This document shows positions 32,621 to 44,157 of a DNA stretch of 64,000 nt, one piece after another. Origin of the DNA: Pinus tabuliformis (lineage: Eukaryota; Streptophyta; Pinopsida; Pinales; Pinaceae); NCBI GenBank assembly GCA_031772625.1, contig CM062818.1, positions 211,413,742-211,477,741 on the forward strand, read 5' to 3'. The translations under genes and the position numbers were made by a program. Each line of letters opens with the position of its first letter. Positions within the stretch are counted from its first letter, which is position 1. The notes below the pieces were generated by a model. That model was not told the DNA's origin. It ran no database searches and saw only the letters and a program-made list of their open reading frames with translations.

Positions 32621-33523
32621 GAGTTGCTTTAGTAAGTAGTAGTAGGCAACTTTTTCAGCCTCACGTTGAAAGATTGTTGAGTTAAATGGAAGGTTTTCCT
32701 CTTGGGTGAAACACCCTTATTTAATTTAAGTTGTGATTTCGACTAATTATAGCAATCTTATGTTCATGAGAACAATTAGTACAAGCTTTGAAAGTCCCTC
32801 AGCCTTTACTTCATATCACTATGTCAATTGGTGGCCTTTGGTTTCTATGGAGTAACCTTTTGTGCAAGTGGGAATTTATTTTTTAGAAGGAGCTATAAGA
32901 GTTTTCCTGGTACGTTGTCCAAATTGTATCAACATTTTGGTGCAATCAATGTCATTTAAGAAACAATTCCTTTGTGGAGATGTATGATCTTAGGGGGAGA
33001 AGCATTAACTAGTAGGATTCTCAAGTGAAGTGAGCACAGTCTCAACAACAACAACAACAACGGTGAAGAGCATGTTGAAATGCATCACTATTGGTTGGTA
33101 GTTGTATGTAACAACAATACCATGAGAAATTTTAATTAATATCAGTTTCTATTTAATTGATACAAAAGATGCATTGAAAAAATGAATATTCATCCAACAA
33201 CCCTAAGGTTTTCAACGATGGAGGATTAGTAAAAAGGAGGCATTATATCTTCAGGGGGAGCATATCATAAATGTCCAGTACCTAGAGTGGAAACAACTAT
33301 AAGAATACATAAGGACATGTTTTACTAATGTTTGATTCTTGTAGATTTCCTTGTTTACTATGTTCATAGTTGATTTTGGATGGTAGACTTTTATTTCCCC
33401 ATTAATAAGATATCATCCCTTGAAGAGAAGTTTGTAAAGTAGAATGCACATCAACAAATTGATCCTTAATCAATGATTAAAAGGGGAAGAAGAAGCAACT
33501 TGTATCCTTTTTGCATTGATGTC
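32621..33523 (+). other. Element H 3' internal region, no gene seen
   Basis: No RT, INT or other protein can be read on either strand. The text just before the PPT ('TTGCATTGATGTCAAAGGGG') is typical of the untranslated end of plant copia elements. Confidence 0.4.
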
Positions 33524-33540
33524 AAAGGGGGAGAGTAAGA
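33524..33540 (+). other. Element H polypurine tract
   Basis: AAAGGGGGAGAGTAAGA stands directly before TGTGATGG, the candidate LTR start. Confidence 0.65.
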
Positions 33541-34173
33541 TGTGATGGCCTAGAGAAAAGGAGAGAAAACCATTGGTGTCTCACGCAAAGGTTGTTTCCT
33601 TCAATGCTAAAGATAGAATATTGTTGGACAGTTGGCATTGTCTAGATGGCTAGTGGCAGCGAGTGTGTTGGCATTAATTTCAACTATATTAGCATTGATG
33701 TAGGTGGAAGAAAATGTGTTAGTATTGATGTTAACTAGGTTAGAATTGTTATCCACTAGGATATATGTGATGGAAACTAGGATAGCATTGATGTGCTTGG
33801 TGTGTCAAGCTCCTGGGGAGTCCCATGGTTGTTGCAGTCACTTATAGAGAATCATCATAGTAGCATACTTTTTGAAGAAGCCATAATATGATGACTATGA
33901 TGGCCAGGAGTCCCATTCTTTGAAGAAATTTCTGCCTCAATAGATCAATTGAGATGCTCATGGAAGTGGCACAGTTGGATAGTGCTTGGAAAGATATTTC
34001 CAATGGTATGTTGAATTTTGAAAATGGCCTCTTGGATCAAAATTTATTGACAATCAGAGTTAGGATCTCTAAAGTCAGATTTGTAGTACCAAAGGCAACT
34101 ACGAGACTCTTTAATGTCATGTTAGTTTGGTGGTTTTTCCAACTATGGTGGATCTCCTTAGTGGATATTGTTT

Positions 34174-34400
34174 GGAAGCCCAAAACTCTATTTATAAGTG
34201 ATATAGTACAATATTGAGTCAGGTTAGTGGGAACAATGTCCGTAAGCCAAAACTCTATTTATAAGTGATACAGGATAGTCTCAAGTCAGGCTAGCAGGAA
34301 CAATTCCCAAAAGGTCGAAATCCTAGAAGCTTGAAACTTTATTAATAAGTGGCATGGGAAATTTTGGAGTTAGGTTAGTAGGAAAAATAATTTTCGGAAC
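34174..34400 (+). repeat. Three tandem ~67-bp units with a TATTTATAAGTG core
   Basis: The units begin at about 34174, 34241 and 34308; the third is more diverged and longer. Each holds AACTCTATTTATAAGTG or a variant, then GAGTCAGGTTAGTGGGAACAA or a variant. Confidence 0.7.
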
Positions 34401-34959
34401 CCATACTAGAGAGTGCCTGAAAGGTCAGAAGATTGGAAGCTCGGATATCCTAGAAGGTCAGAAGCCAGTTGGCAGAAAGCGAGAACTATCAGCTGATGAG
34501 AATTTTTCTATTACCTTGGTCCGTTAAAACACAGGTGTTATCTGAATAAGTAAGTGGGCATTGTCAGTGGGGCACAAAAGTGGGCTAGGTCAAAAGCCCG
34601 CAGGCCTATAATATCTTAAGGAGAATTATTAAAAAGAGACCAGGGCATCTGGGTTGCAACTCAGTAAGGACATTCCCAGTGGGGCTGAAAAGTGGAAAGT
34701 GGACAAACACATGTGCGATGCTATTAGATTTTATTAGAGTAGGAGGGACCCACCTTATAGTGCAGTCTGCTAAGAGGAGTCAGAGGATGAAGTAAAGTAT
34801 TGGGACATGTTTTTTTTGCAGTAATAAAAATAAGGGTGCACAAGGGTTAACACATGGAATTTAAGCCCTTGGGGCTACAATTCGAAGAGGCACCCAAAAG
34901 TTTGTTTAGAGACGATTTTAAATGTTAAGAAAATGAGATCCTACAAGCTATTTTCAATG

Positions 34960-35640
34960 AAAATTTTTACGGGCCTTAGATTGTAGGAAAAAGCATTGAG
35001 GACATATGTTGAATGGTTGGAACAAGCCGATATCTCTTGGGCACTCTGTGCCATATTTTGTAGATACGCCAACTTGGCTATTCACCATAATTTGCATGCA
35101 ATCATGGATGAGTCGACAACTAAGTAAATACGTACAATAAGGTTGGTGCCATTGGATTAATGGAAACTACAGAAAAGTGTTGGTTGAAGATAGAAAAGAT
35201 GGTGATTGTGCAAGATGAATCAATGGACCAGTCTTGAGTATAAGCAAGGCACCCTCGTTCTTTTGTGCGCGCCATGAAAATTTAAATAAAAGAGATTGTC
35301 GAATGTAGAAAGATCTCACTTGAGTCCAAGAGATCCATTCCTAATGTACAATATGATCTATGTGAAGCAATTAAGAAGAATGGAGCGCTGCTAATTTGGT
35401 ACATAGATGGACTAAGATTTAATTCTCAGTATGGAGAGACACTCAGGGGCCCATTTTTTGATTTAATGCAGCTACAATGGTTGAGTGAACGAAGCCCATT
35501 CCCAGTGTTTAATGTGGTTGTATAGGCTAGGAAATTTGATGCAACAATAACATGGACAACCATGCGCTCAAGTATGCTTTTAGGAAGTATGGAGGACAAC
35601 ATAGACAACATCAATCACTATGTTGCAGTGAAATAAAACT
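34960..35640 (+). pseudogene. Decayed gag-like coding stretch (uncertain)
   Basis: The reading 'LRTYVEWLEQADISWALCAI', 'YANLAIHHNLHAIMDESTT' and, in shifted frame, 'MRSSMLL'-like sequence near 35560-35600 look like a former protein with a Trp/Asp-rich capsid-like texture. Several stops and shifts break it. It lies inside the region I propose as the H LTR, so it may be a separate fragment or an LTR ORF. I do not recognise a family. Confidence 0.22.
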
Positions 35641-36500
35641 AAGGATTTAAGTTGTGTAATCTGGGGGAAGCAACATTGTTGCGTGAGATGTGTGGAGAGA
35701 TTTATGTGTGAGTGCGCTGCAGAGAGAGGTTGAGAGTGCCTATGCAGAGGAATTATTCTGAGAGTAGCTGAGGAAGAGGGTCAAGAGAATATAACAAAAT
35801 GTTGAGTGCTATTGGACAATGTGCAAAAGGCAGAGTCTTGCAAGGGTTGAGTATGAGTGTATGCTGATGAGTATGAATGAAGGTTGTTGAGCATAATAGA
35901 GGGCCAAAAGCTAGAGGATAACAAAGAGCTAAAAATAGGAAGAGATGCTACCAATTACAATGAACATTAGTTCCTTATTGAGTGTGGGTTAGAGCTTGCA
36001 AACCAGGGAGTTGGTGCTTCAATATTATTGGATGTATACGTAGAGATTGGGGGTTGGTTCCTCCTACAAGTTGCTGATTTCATAAATTGAAGAAGATGCA
36101 ATTTAGTGCCTGCAACAAATCCGTGAAGTTGGTGCTTCTGGTAAGCTAATTAGGTGACTATAGAAGAAAGGAGTCGGTGCTTCCTTCTAGTGGGTGCTAG
36201 AAAACACTCAAAGGGATTTGGTGCTTCTTGTGAGTGGTGGCTAAAAAAAAATTGATGTAATAGAGTAGGAGCTCATATTTACATCAAATAACAAACAATT
36301 TGGTGGGTTTTCTCTCAGAAGGGTTTCCATGTTAAACCTATGCGTCTCATGTGTTTGTTTCTCATGATGTGTGTGATTTTGTTGATCCATATAGTTTCTA
36401 CTATGGTTTGTTTATGATTTCTCACTTAGAGAATGATAAGTTTGAATGTTGAATGTAAATTTGCATAAAAGTATAAAACTAGCCTAAATATTGATTCACA

Positions 36501-36830
36501 CCTACCCCCCCACCCCCCACTCAGTATTTAGCATTGTTTCCACCACCCCATCCATAACCTCATAATCTAAAACATGTTGATGCTCCTAGAGAACTTCCTC
36601 CTCTAGACTGTTATCACTTAGAACTAAAAATTTGATGCATATAATTGTCTGTCCTAGTCCGATGACAAAGGACTGTGTTAAGTTGATTTCATTTTATTTT
36701 TCCTCACTTAGGATTTGGAGTTTTAAAAGTTTTTAACTCAAACCATACTCGACTCCCATTGGTTCTCCTCCACCTATCATTGTTCCATAGTCATATCTTG
36801 TCTTATCCGAGTCACCGTGTCTTTTAGTGA
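36501..36830. other. Spacer with C-rich run, no gene
   Basis: It opens with a C-rich run (36505-36520). Nothing else recognisable is seen. Confidence 0.4.
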
Positions 36831-36979
36831 TTTTGCAGCGTAATCCCATTTGCCAGTTTCGCAGCGCAATTATGGTTAAGCAATTTCGCAGCGCGTCATG
36901 ATTAGGCCGTTTCACAACGCATCATTAGAATTTAAAACTAACAGCGCTGCGAAATCATGGATTCGTGCATTCCGCAGCG
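36831..36979 (+). repeat. Array of six TTTCGCAGCGC-type motifs upstream of YHF-i
   Basis: Copies start at 36831 (TTTTGCAGCG), 36857 and 36884 (TTTCGCAGCGC, both exact), 36910 (TTTCACAACGC), 36943 (inverted, AGCGCTGCGAAA) and 36970 (TTCCGCAGCG). The first four are spaced 26-27 bp. A related long dyad recurs beyond the ORF at 39071. Confidence 0.8.
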
Positions 36980-37228
36980 AATCTTTCCCGAAATGTCAAG
37001 TCCGTTAGGTGAGTCACGAGTTGTGTCCACTCATGTCAGTTTATGTACCTCTCGTATCATGTTTGAACGCTCATTTGCCACTACCCCACCACTAGATCTG
37101 TTGATATGCACAGAAATATCATTCCCAAGGGATTTTACCGTGCATAGACCTTAATGATAGTCGTAAGTGCTGCATGAGTGACAAATCTGCCTGATTATGT
37201 ATTGAAGCGTTTTAAATGAAAGAATTTG

Positions 37229-37292
37229 AATTTCAAGCGAGGCTAATTTCAAGCGAGGCTGATTTCAAGCGAGGCTGATTTCAAGCGAGGCT
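37229..37292 (+). repeat. Four tandem 16-bp units before YHF-i
   Basis: The unit RATTTCAAGCGAGGCT (R is A in the first two units and G in the last two) is repeated four times without other change. It ends about 75 bp before the first ATG of YHF-i. Confidence 0.92.
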
Positions 37293-37365
37293 GAATTAAA
37301 AAGGAGCTGAATCACCATTTCAACTAGAGCTGTTAGACTTTGTGTGTGAAGATCTCGAAGAAAAA

Positions 37366-38898
37366 ATGGAGAAAAAAGAGCACAGATCCGGTAAATGCCA
37401 GAGGACTGAACCTGAGGGCTTGGACATAACACTGAGGGATGAAGGTGTGAAGAAAGCGTTCAAAGATGCTGGGTGCTGGAACTTTTGTAAAAAGCTACAA
37501 GGAGGATATGCGCAGGTAACTAAAGAATTTGCGCTAAACTTCACTGGTTTAAATTCAAAGGTAGCCATGTTAGAAGTACAGGTTTCTCCAGAAGCAATAT
37601 TTGCTGTGACAGAGATCCCAAGAGGACGAGAAGAATGGTTTAAAAATTTTAAGTTTGACATGAATCCTTGTAAGGAGTTTTTAAAGGAGGCATATGTAAA
37701 CGAAGATTTAACAAAAGCAGTGCCCAGGAATTATGTCAAGGAACATTATGCTCTTCTTCTCACCTGCATACAGAAATATTTGACCTGTGAAGGAAGGTAC
37801 AATAAGGTTTATTCTTACCATTTCAAACTGCTTTTGCATTTCACGGGGAAAGTCTCCATAGACATTCCTTTTTATTTGTTTCGCAGTTTGAGTAAGATGT
37901 GTGATAAGTTGTAGCTGAGGAAAGAGGACTGTGAAACCTCTTTGTTTCATCATGGTTTGATCAAGTTGCTAGTTTTAGATGGCCTCCAAAAGATAGGCAG
38001 AGACTGGAATTCGTTTATTTTCATGGCTGGATTCCAAAGCAAGACTGGCCTTACTCCACAACCAGCCAGAGAATTCACAATAGCTGAGCTCCAAAAAGAA
38101 GCAAGAGCTAAAAAGCAAACCAAGTCACAACTAAGAAAACCAGTGAAGCCACTAATCATTCAAGATCAACCTCAGCAATCAACAAAGGAAAAAACTCATG
38201 ATAAGAAGACTATACCTGAAACAAGCAGATCTGAAGTAGTCTCAAGGGTAAGGACAAGAAGCCAGATAAATAAGGAAAAAGGTAAAGCCATAGCAGTTGA
38301 AGAGAGCCCAGTGTCTAAGGCAAGTTTGAATGATTTATTACAGGCCATTGAATTCGAGCAGTCTGAACCAGTCCATATTGATTTGACACAGTCACCGCAA
38401 GAAGGTACCAAGAAGTCTAAGGCCTCAAAAAGGCTTAAATTCGATGAGCCAGGTGAAGAATTTATTTTTAAACCTAGAAGACCTATTACAAGGAAGCAAG
38501 TAAAGGAAGCGCTGCCAAGAACAGAGGAAACCGGGAAAGTTAGGCAAAAAGATACAAGCAGAACATTCATCACATCTCAAGGAGATAATATAGCAGCCAT
38601 AAAGAGCCAATTAGAAGTAGCTAAATATGAGATTGCCAAATTGAAGAAAGCCGCTAGAGAACATGCAGTCATGTATGCAAATTATCGTAAAGCTCTATGG
38701 AAAGGGAGTGAAACCCTAGAAAACCAGTTGAATTCAGTAGTTGATGGCCATGCACAATTTCACACATGGACAGTACCAGCAATCAAAGAGGCCATGTACA
38801 TTAGAAGGATAAATATGCAACTAAGAGCTGGGAATAAAGCTATGAAGAAGAAAATTGAAGACCTGAAGGCACAGCTAGGCCAATTACCTGCTAAATAA
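37366..38898 (+). pseudogene. YHF-i accessory protein, one in-frame stop
   Basis: Unknown function. One frame is open from about 37300 to 38898 apart from a single TAG at 37912; the first ATG is 37366 ('MEKKEHRSGKCQRTEPEGL'). An N-terminal globular part (to about residue 210) carries 'EFALNFTGLNSKVAMLEVQV', 'SPEAIFAVTEIPRGREEWFK' and the signature 'CEGRYNKVYSYHFKLLLHF'. After the stop comes 'FHHGLIKLLVLDGLQKIG'. A long Lys/Glu/Ser-rich disordered region follows, then a coiled coil ('IKSQLEVAKYEIAKLKKAA', 'MKKKIEDLKAQLGQ'). The middle 'SPExI..VT.IP' pattern resembles the putative plant transposon protein domain seen in some gypsy accessory ORFs; that link is inference. No membrane segment. Nearly intact, so among the youngest coding units here. 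A TATA-like box lies 870 bp downstream. Confidence 0.7.
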
Positions 38899-39070
38899 AT
38901 TTTCTTTTCAAGAAAGGTTTTGCTCCAAATTTTGTCAAATTTGCTTAGTCTTATTGTTCTGAAGAAATGTACATCCCTATTATACATATGAAAAGTTGAA
39001 GGGAGTTTTTGGCAATCAAATGTTTGGGTGATAAAGATCTCGGGTCAAAGGCAAGCTGTTTCAAATAATT

Positions 39071-39102
39071 CAGCAGTTTTGTAGCGCGCTACGAAACTGC
39101 TG
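39071..39102. repeat. 32-bp near-perfect palindrome downstream of YHF-i
   Basis: The left arm is CAGCAGTTTTGTAGCG; the right arm is its inverse with one mismatch. The centre GTAGCGCGCTAC carries the same GCGC core and TTT-side as the upstream array at 36831-36979. Confidence 0.9.
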
Positions 39103-41469
39103 TAGGTGATGATTTTAACACAGATAGGCAGTTTTGTATTATGAGCGGGAATTTTGAAAGGGAAACGCCAAAAGGATATGCAAGACATCAGCTGGAACAA
39201 CAATAGTCAATCAGATCAAGACAGGTGGATGCTTTAAAAAGGTGGAATATTTCGACCCAATTTTAAATTTCTGTTGTAAAGTCCCTTTATCACCGTTCAA
39301 GAGGTATCAAACGATTTGCATACAAGGAACTTTTTCCCACACACATGTCCATCGATGCAGCTTACAACACATCAAGAACGTGGCAGCGTTCCATATTTTG
39401 GGTTATTAACGGATAGAAAACATGCTTCTGTACATTCGAGCATTTTGAGGAAAACTGGAGCCGAGAAGCAAGGGAAATCTCCTAATACTTCTGAGCAGTT
39501 AAAAGATTCAGCGTTCAAGGTCAATATGGGGTATTAAACATCCAGCTCAGCCAAATTGAAAGAGGACCAGGTGTCAAAGAACAAGGAGAAGCCATTATGC
39601 ATGGAAAATGGAGTTAGAGTCATAGTTAATTTAGAACTCTTTAAAAACTCCAGTCAACACTTTATTGTATTTATTAGTTCGTTAAATAGCTGATAGGTGT
39701 CATTAGAGGTAGTTATCGAATTCCCCTCATGCTGGAGGAGGAAGCTCGAATTAGTTAGAATAAGGATTCTATATATAGCTGAAACAACAATGTAATGAAG
39801 GTTGGAAATTTTATAACAGAGTACTGTTTTGGCTTATGTAAAGACAGAGTTTCAGTAATATAATTTGGCTGCTTTTCTTCTTAGGATTCATGAAGGATTT
39901 CCATGTTCAGAATGTGTGATTTTATTCTTTCCTTAATGTCTTTTACAGTTGCATAGATGTGTAATCACTCAGAATTCACTGATTGTGCTCTGATTTCCTG
40001 TATGCATTTATGAACTGTGGTTTTATATGAGTTGTGTTCTGAACATCCAAATGCTAAATGCCCTGACTTCTATGTAAAGGCAGTATCATTGTTTACTGAG
40101 GTGTTATTGACTCCATAGGCCCAATGGAAACTTGTTTAATGTATTTCCAGCATTCATTTTTATCACTGTTATTTCACAAGAGTTATCCATCTTATTCTTA
40201 ATCAAAATCAATAACCCTATGAGAGAGCCCTCTCAGGCTAAGGAGGCTAAGCCTTAGTCAAAATATTGGTTTGAAACAGTTACTTGAAGTCTTCCTGGTC
40301 TGCAGCCTTCCAGGGTCTGATTTTGAGATAACATAGACCATGGATTTCTTCTTGAATGGCTATTGAAGTGTGATCCTAGTAGTGGTGTGTGAAGACTATC
40401 CTCAGAAGTGAGCTTGAGAGCCATGCACCAAGCCACAACCACCTCCTCTACATTTACGATGTTTATGTTGTCTTTTCATGATGACCAGGGAGGAGCACTA
40501 AAAAAGAAGAGAAAACATAGAGTTGATGGTTTGAGAAAATAATAGCTCAAGAGGATGAGGGTAGTCACCTGTGCAACCTAGTTGAAGTAGCCAAAAAAAT
40601 GAAGCTCTCTTTTGTGTCAAATAGTACTATTGTGGCCTAGAGAAAAGCCATCGACGGATAAGCATTAAGTAAAGAGTTATATGGAGGCTAATGAAAAAAT
40701 TAATTGTTGAGCAGGGAAGTTTTTGGAAGAGATAGGGACCTTCAAAGAGGAGTCTCAACTCCTTGAGATTGAGGGAGGCCTTAGTAACAACAAAGCTTCT
40801 AATCCATGGTTGAATCCTAATAATTTTCAATGCCATATTGGTGCTCATGTGAGAGAATTCACCTCAACAAGGATAACAAATGAATGGGCATTGGGTGTCT
40901 TTGTAACAACCATTTTTGTCATCCCTTATGTAAATCTTGTTATATGAGTGGTCATGTAAATTGATGTAATTTATAATGATGATTGTATTCAGTGAGAGGA
41001 CACAAAATCAGAGGCTATTGAGGTGAAGCTACTTCAGAGTGGCTTAGGGAAACAACCAAACTTTTAATGTTGCAATTAATCTCTGCCTATATCCCTGTTG
41101 TATTAAAAATAAGTTGCACAAGAATTAAAACTAGACGTATGGGTACTTGAGAAAAGTATGAGCCAATCCCATGGGACATGTTGGCCCTAGTCAACATGCA
41201 ATAGAACAAAATAGACGAGGAGAAGAGGGATTGGGGATTATTCAGACAGGAGGGGATGCAAAGTGGAGAAGAAAGGCAAGAGTGCTTATGAGCACATGAG
41301 AAGACCCAGACATGATGATAGCGAGGGAGTAAGAAAGACTCCACATTAGCGGTTTCTGGAAAGCACTAGAAGAAGCTTGACGCAAGCTCAAGCTTGGGAT
41401 CCAAATGAGGGACATTAAAGAAAAGTGAAGTTGTGGTGTCGACAATGGACTTTGGAATTTTGCTTAGTA
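39103..41469. other. Non-coding stretch, no supported gene
   Basis: A/T-rich sequence with scattered short frames lacking any family pattern. 39550-40250 may be the R-U5 part of the element holding YHF-i (a hairpin-like GAGAGAGCCCTCTC lies at about 40220). The frame 40723-40947 has no recognisable features. Confidence 0.4.
39770..39778 (+). promoter_or_regulatory. Possible TATA box downstream of YHF-i
   Basis: TATATATAG in plus orientation, about 870 bp past the ORF stop. If it is an LTR promoter, YHF-i lies in U3, as the ORF does in element A. Confidence 0.4.
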
Positions 41470-41815
41470 GGTGGAGACACTAGTTACTCTGGGACTTCTC
41501 TTGGTCTTTTCATCGATTAAGACCTTGAAGGTGGACTCTAGATTCCCATGGAAGTTTTCAGGTGGATGCATGACATGCTCTGAATTGTTGTTGGATTGTA
41601 GGTGGAGGCACTATGGGCTATGGACTCCTGTAGTGTGAATCGGGTGGAGACACTGCAGGCTTTGGATTACTGTAGTGATTGTTGGGTGGAGCACCATGTG
41701 CTTTGGATTCCTTGAGGTGTTTTTTAGGTGGAGAGATTGTGCTCTTTGGAATCTTGGGTGTCAAGTGGAGGCACTATGTGCTCTGGATTCCCATGTGTTT
41801 GCAACTTGAGTGGTG
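41470..41815 (+). repeat. About eight tandem ~42-bp units (GGTGGAG..TGGATTCC)
   Basis: GGTGGA or a close variant starts units at 41470, 41530, 41561, 41601, 41643, 41685, 41727 and 41764. The middle ones are spaced 40-42 bp. The shared core is GGTGGAGGCACTATGTGCT then TGGATTCC, with decay toward both ends. Confidence 0.75.
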
Positions 41816-44157
41816 CAAATTTCCCTTGAGCACTTCATTCCTTAGGATCCGAATCTAGCTTGGGGTGGTCAACTGTAAGAAAGGATAGTAGTGTAGTTGA
41901 CCTATGGTTGGGAGGAGAGTTGAAGTGCCTCTCCTAGTTGCTAGTCACTCATTTACTAAGATAATTTTCCTGTTAATACCTTTGTGCATATCTATGCAAT
42001 ATGAATATGATTAATATTGTTCTATGATAGAGGGGTATTATCGCTATTCAGGAGGAATATATATTCTTGTATGTTGCAATGAGAAGGTTGTGGGAATGAT
42101 TCTCATGATTGTGAGGGACTTGAAAATCCCTATGTTGTTGATATGATCTTGAGTTGCAAGGTTAACGACATGCTTATATTTGATTGTTGACATAACTAGT
42201 TGATTGTATTTGTTTGTGGATTCATTATATGATATGTATGAAGACCATGAATATCTATCGTTTAATGGCTGTTGAAGGATTGTGGTTAATAATGTGTATG
42301 ACTGTATAATAAACTAAGTTAAAACATTTTGGTGTATGTGTATTTCCATGAATATTATGGGTATTATACTATTAGGATGTCTATTTATCTTTGCGTTGTG
42401 AATCACGTCAGAGGATCTTATGGTTCTTGTTGGACCCATTATGGGAGTTAACAGGATGTTGTTGTATCCATGTTACCGTTAAGTCTCGATTATGATCATC
42501 ATCTAGAATGACTGCAACGAAGTGAAGGATTCAATCTGACTGCAATAACGGTGTTAAGTATCTCTTGAAATCGAGAATGGATTCAAAAAAGCCATTGAAG
42601 TCCTTAAATCTTCTAAACCTAGTTACCGTAGAGTAGGAAGGCTTGTGTACAGGCATAATAAGCCTTGTTATATTTCAAGGTATTCGAAAAACTATGGAAG
42701 GATGGAGGAGTTGAGTAGTACTAGTAGATTTCCTTAATTATGGGTTAATCACCCTTCTTACTACTTAATTACATGTTTTAGAGGTGGATTATGTGTTAAT
42801 TCATGGATTAGTGTGAAATATTGCACCCATTTTTGGGTGGTAACTTGATGAAGGATGGGAGCTATAATAAAAGGTGTGAGATGAAGTTTTTCCCATCTCT
42901 TGGCATGGAAATTATCGCTATGCCACACCCCATTATTTGGTGGTGAATCCTTGGAAGTTGGCACTATAATAGAAAGTGTGAGACAAAGTCTTTCACATCT
43001 CTTGGCATGGAATTTTCTATTGTGCTGCAGAGGTGTGAAAAGAGTTTCTTCCAAGTGTGGTTGCACTAGTGTTGCTGATGGAGGGAGCAATAAAAAACCC
43101 TTTGTGTCTTTAAATGAGAAAGTACCAATTTAAAAAAAGGTTAAAAAACTGATGGGACCCTTGATTTAAGTTGAGGTGGCATATGCCATTTAGGACATGG
43201 ATGACATGCACATGTGGGGTGGAGAGGTTACCAATGTGGTACACTATTAGCATGAAACGTGGTAGGTTGAAATGCTCCCTTGGATGACTAAGTGGTCGGT
43301 TTTGGATGACATGTGGCACCACTAGAGGAATAAACATGGAAAAGTGACACCACCCTAATCCCAACGTGACATCAACAAGATGCAATGGAAGAGAGTGATG
43401 TGGAAAAATATGTTGGCATAACACCTAGGTGACACATGGCAGAGTTTCGTGTGCCACATGGCTTGGGGTGTGACGTGGTGCTGAAGTGGAAGCCTACATT
43501 GTTGAGGGTCACAACACCATAGAGTGTGGCTCCCTGATGATGTTATGTAGTGTCTCTATGTAATGAGAATGCAGTGCCACAGTTGATGGAAGCCACAACA
43601 TAGAAATAAGCTCATCATTTGACATATAAAATTCATGACGCACCATGCTTGATTTTATCTAATAATTTGGCATGTCTTGGCATTGTGGCATGATGGCAGG
43701 ATGAGAAAATCATTGTCCCAAGAGACACAAAAAGCAATGGCTTACGACAGAGAAGTTTGTATTGACTGTCAAATTTCTTATAAGCTAGTTATATGTAAGC
43801 ATAATGAAATTACAAGTTAAGGGTTGGGTTTGTGGGGCCCATGGTCTAGGCGATGTAGGTATTACCACATGGGATTAGCCATGGGCATATAGGTGATTGG
43901 AGTAATGGGTAATCACTTGGGGGAGGTGGGGTTGCCACAATGGTGCCATGTGGGTGCCACACGAATGTCTTCTGTTGTGACTCAGACCAAAAGAAACTTT
44001 TCTTTTTCTCCTCCCTTGGTCACTCAACTTATAGGTTAGGTGATATAAGAGAACCCCAACAAAAATATCTGTTAGAAGTTAGCAAGGCCCAAGAAGCTAC
44101 AAAGATTTGTTAGAGTTGTTTGGGCTATCCAATCTCAAATGACTTGCATCTTCATTG
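41816..44157. other. Non-coding stretch holding one ~101-bp tandem duplication
   Basis: 42835-42937 and 42938-43040 are diverged copies (shared CTATAATAgAAAgTGTGAGA and CATCTCTTGGCATGGAA). Elsewhere there is nothing recognisable. CACATGGC-type words and CCACATG recur near 43430-43970. No ORF with family features. Confidence 0.5.

Larger units (their letters stand above)
33541..36500 (+). repeat. Candidate element H 3' LTR (about 2.96 kb)
   Basis: It starts TGTGATGG after the PPT and ends TTGATTCACA, so the ends are TGTGA...TCACA inverted. The stretch 36290-36450 ('GGTGGGTTTTCTCTCAGAAG') resembles the R-U5 end of copia LTRs, and C-runs follow the end at 36505. No second LTR is in the window, so the length is unconfirmed and a nested insertion may inflate it. 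Confidence 0.45.

Noticed and set aside
36831..36979. GCAGCGC array read as a CRISPR-like array
   Set aside because: Repeats are short and degenerate, one is inverted, there are no uniform spacers, and the setting is plant retrotransposon DNA.
33541..40660. Shared GGCCTAGAGAAAAG at 33547 and 40635 as evidence for a second H LTR
   Set aside because: The match does not extend beyond about 14 bases on either side, so it is probably chance.
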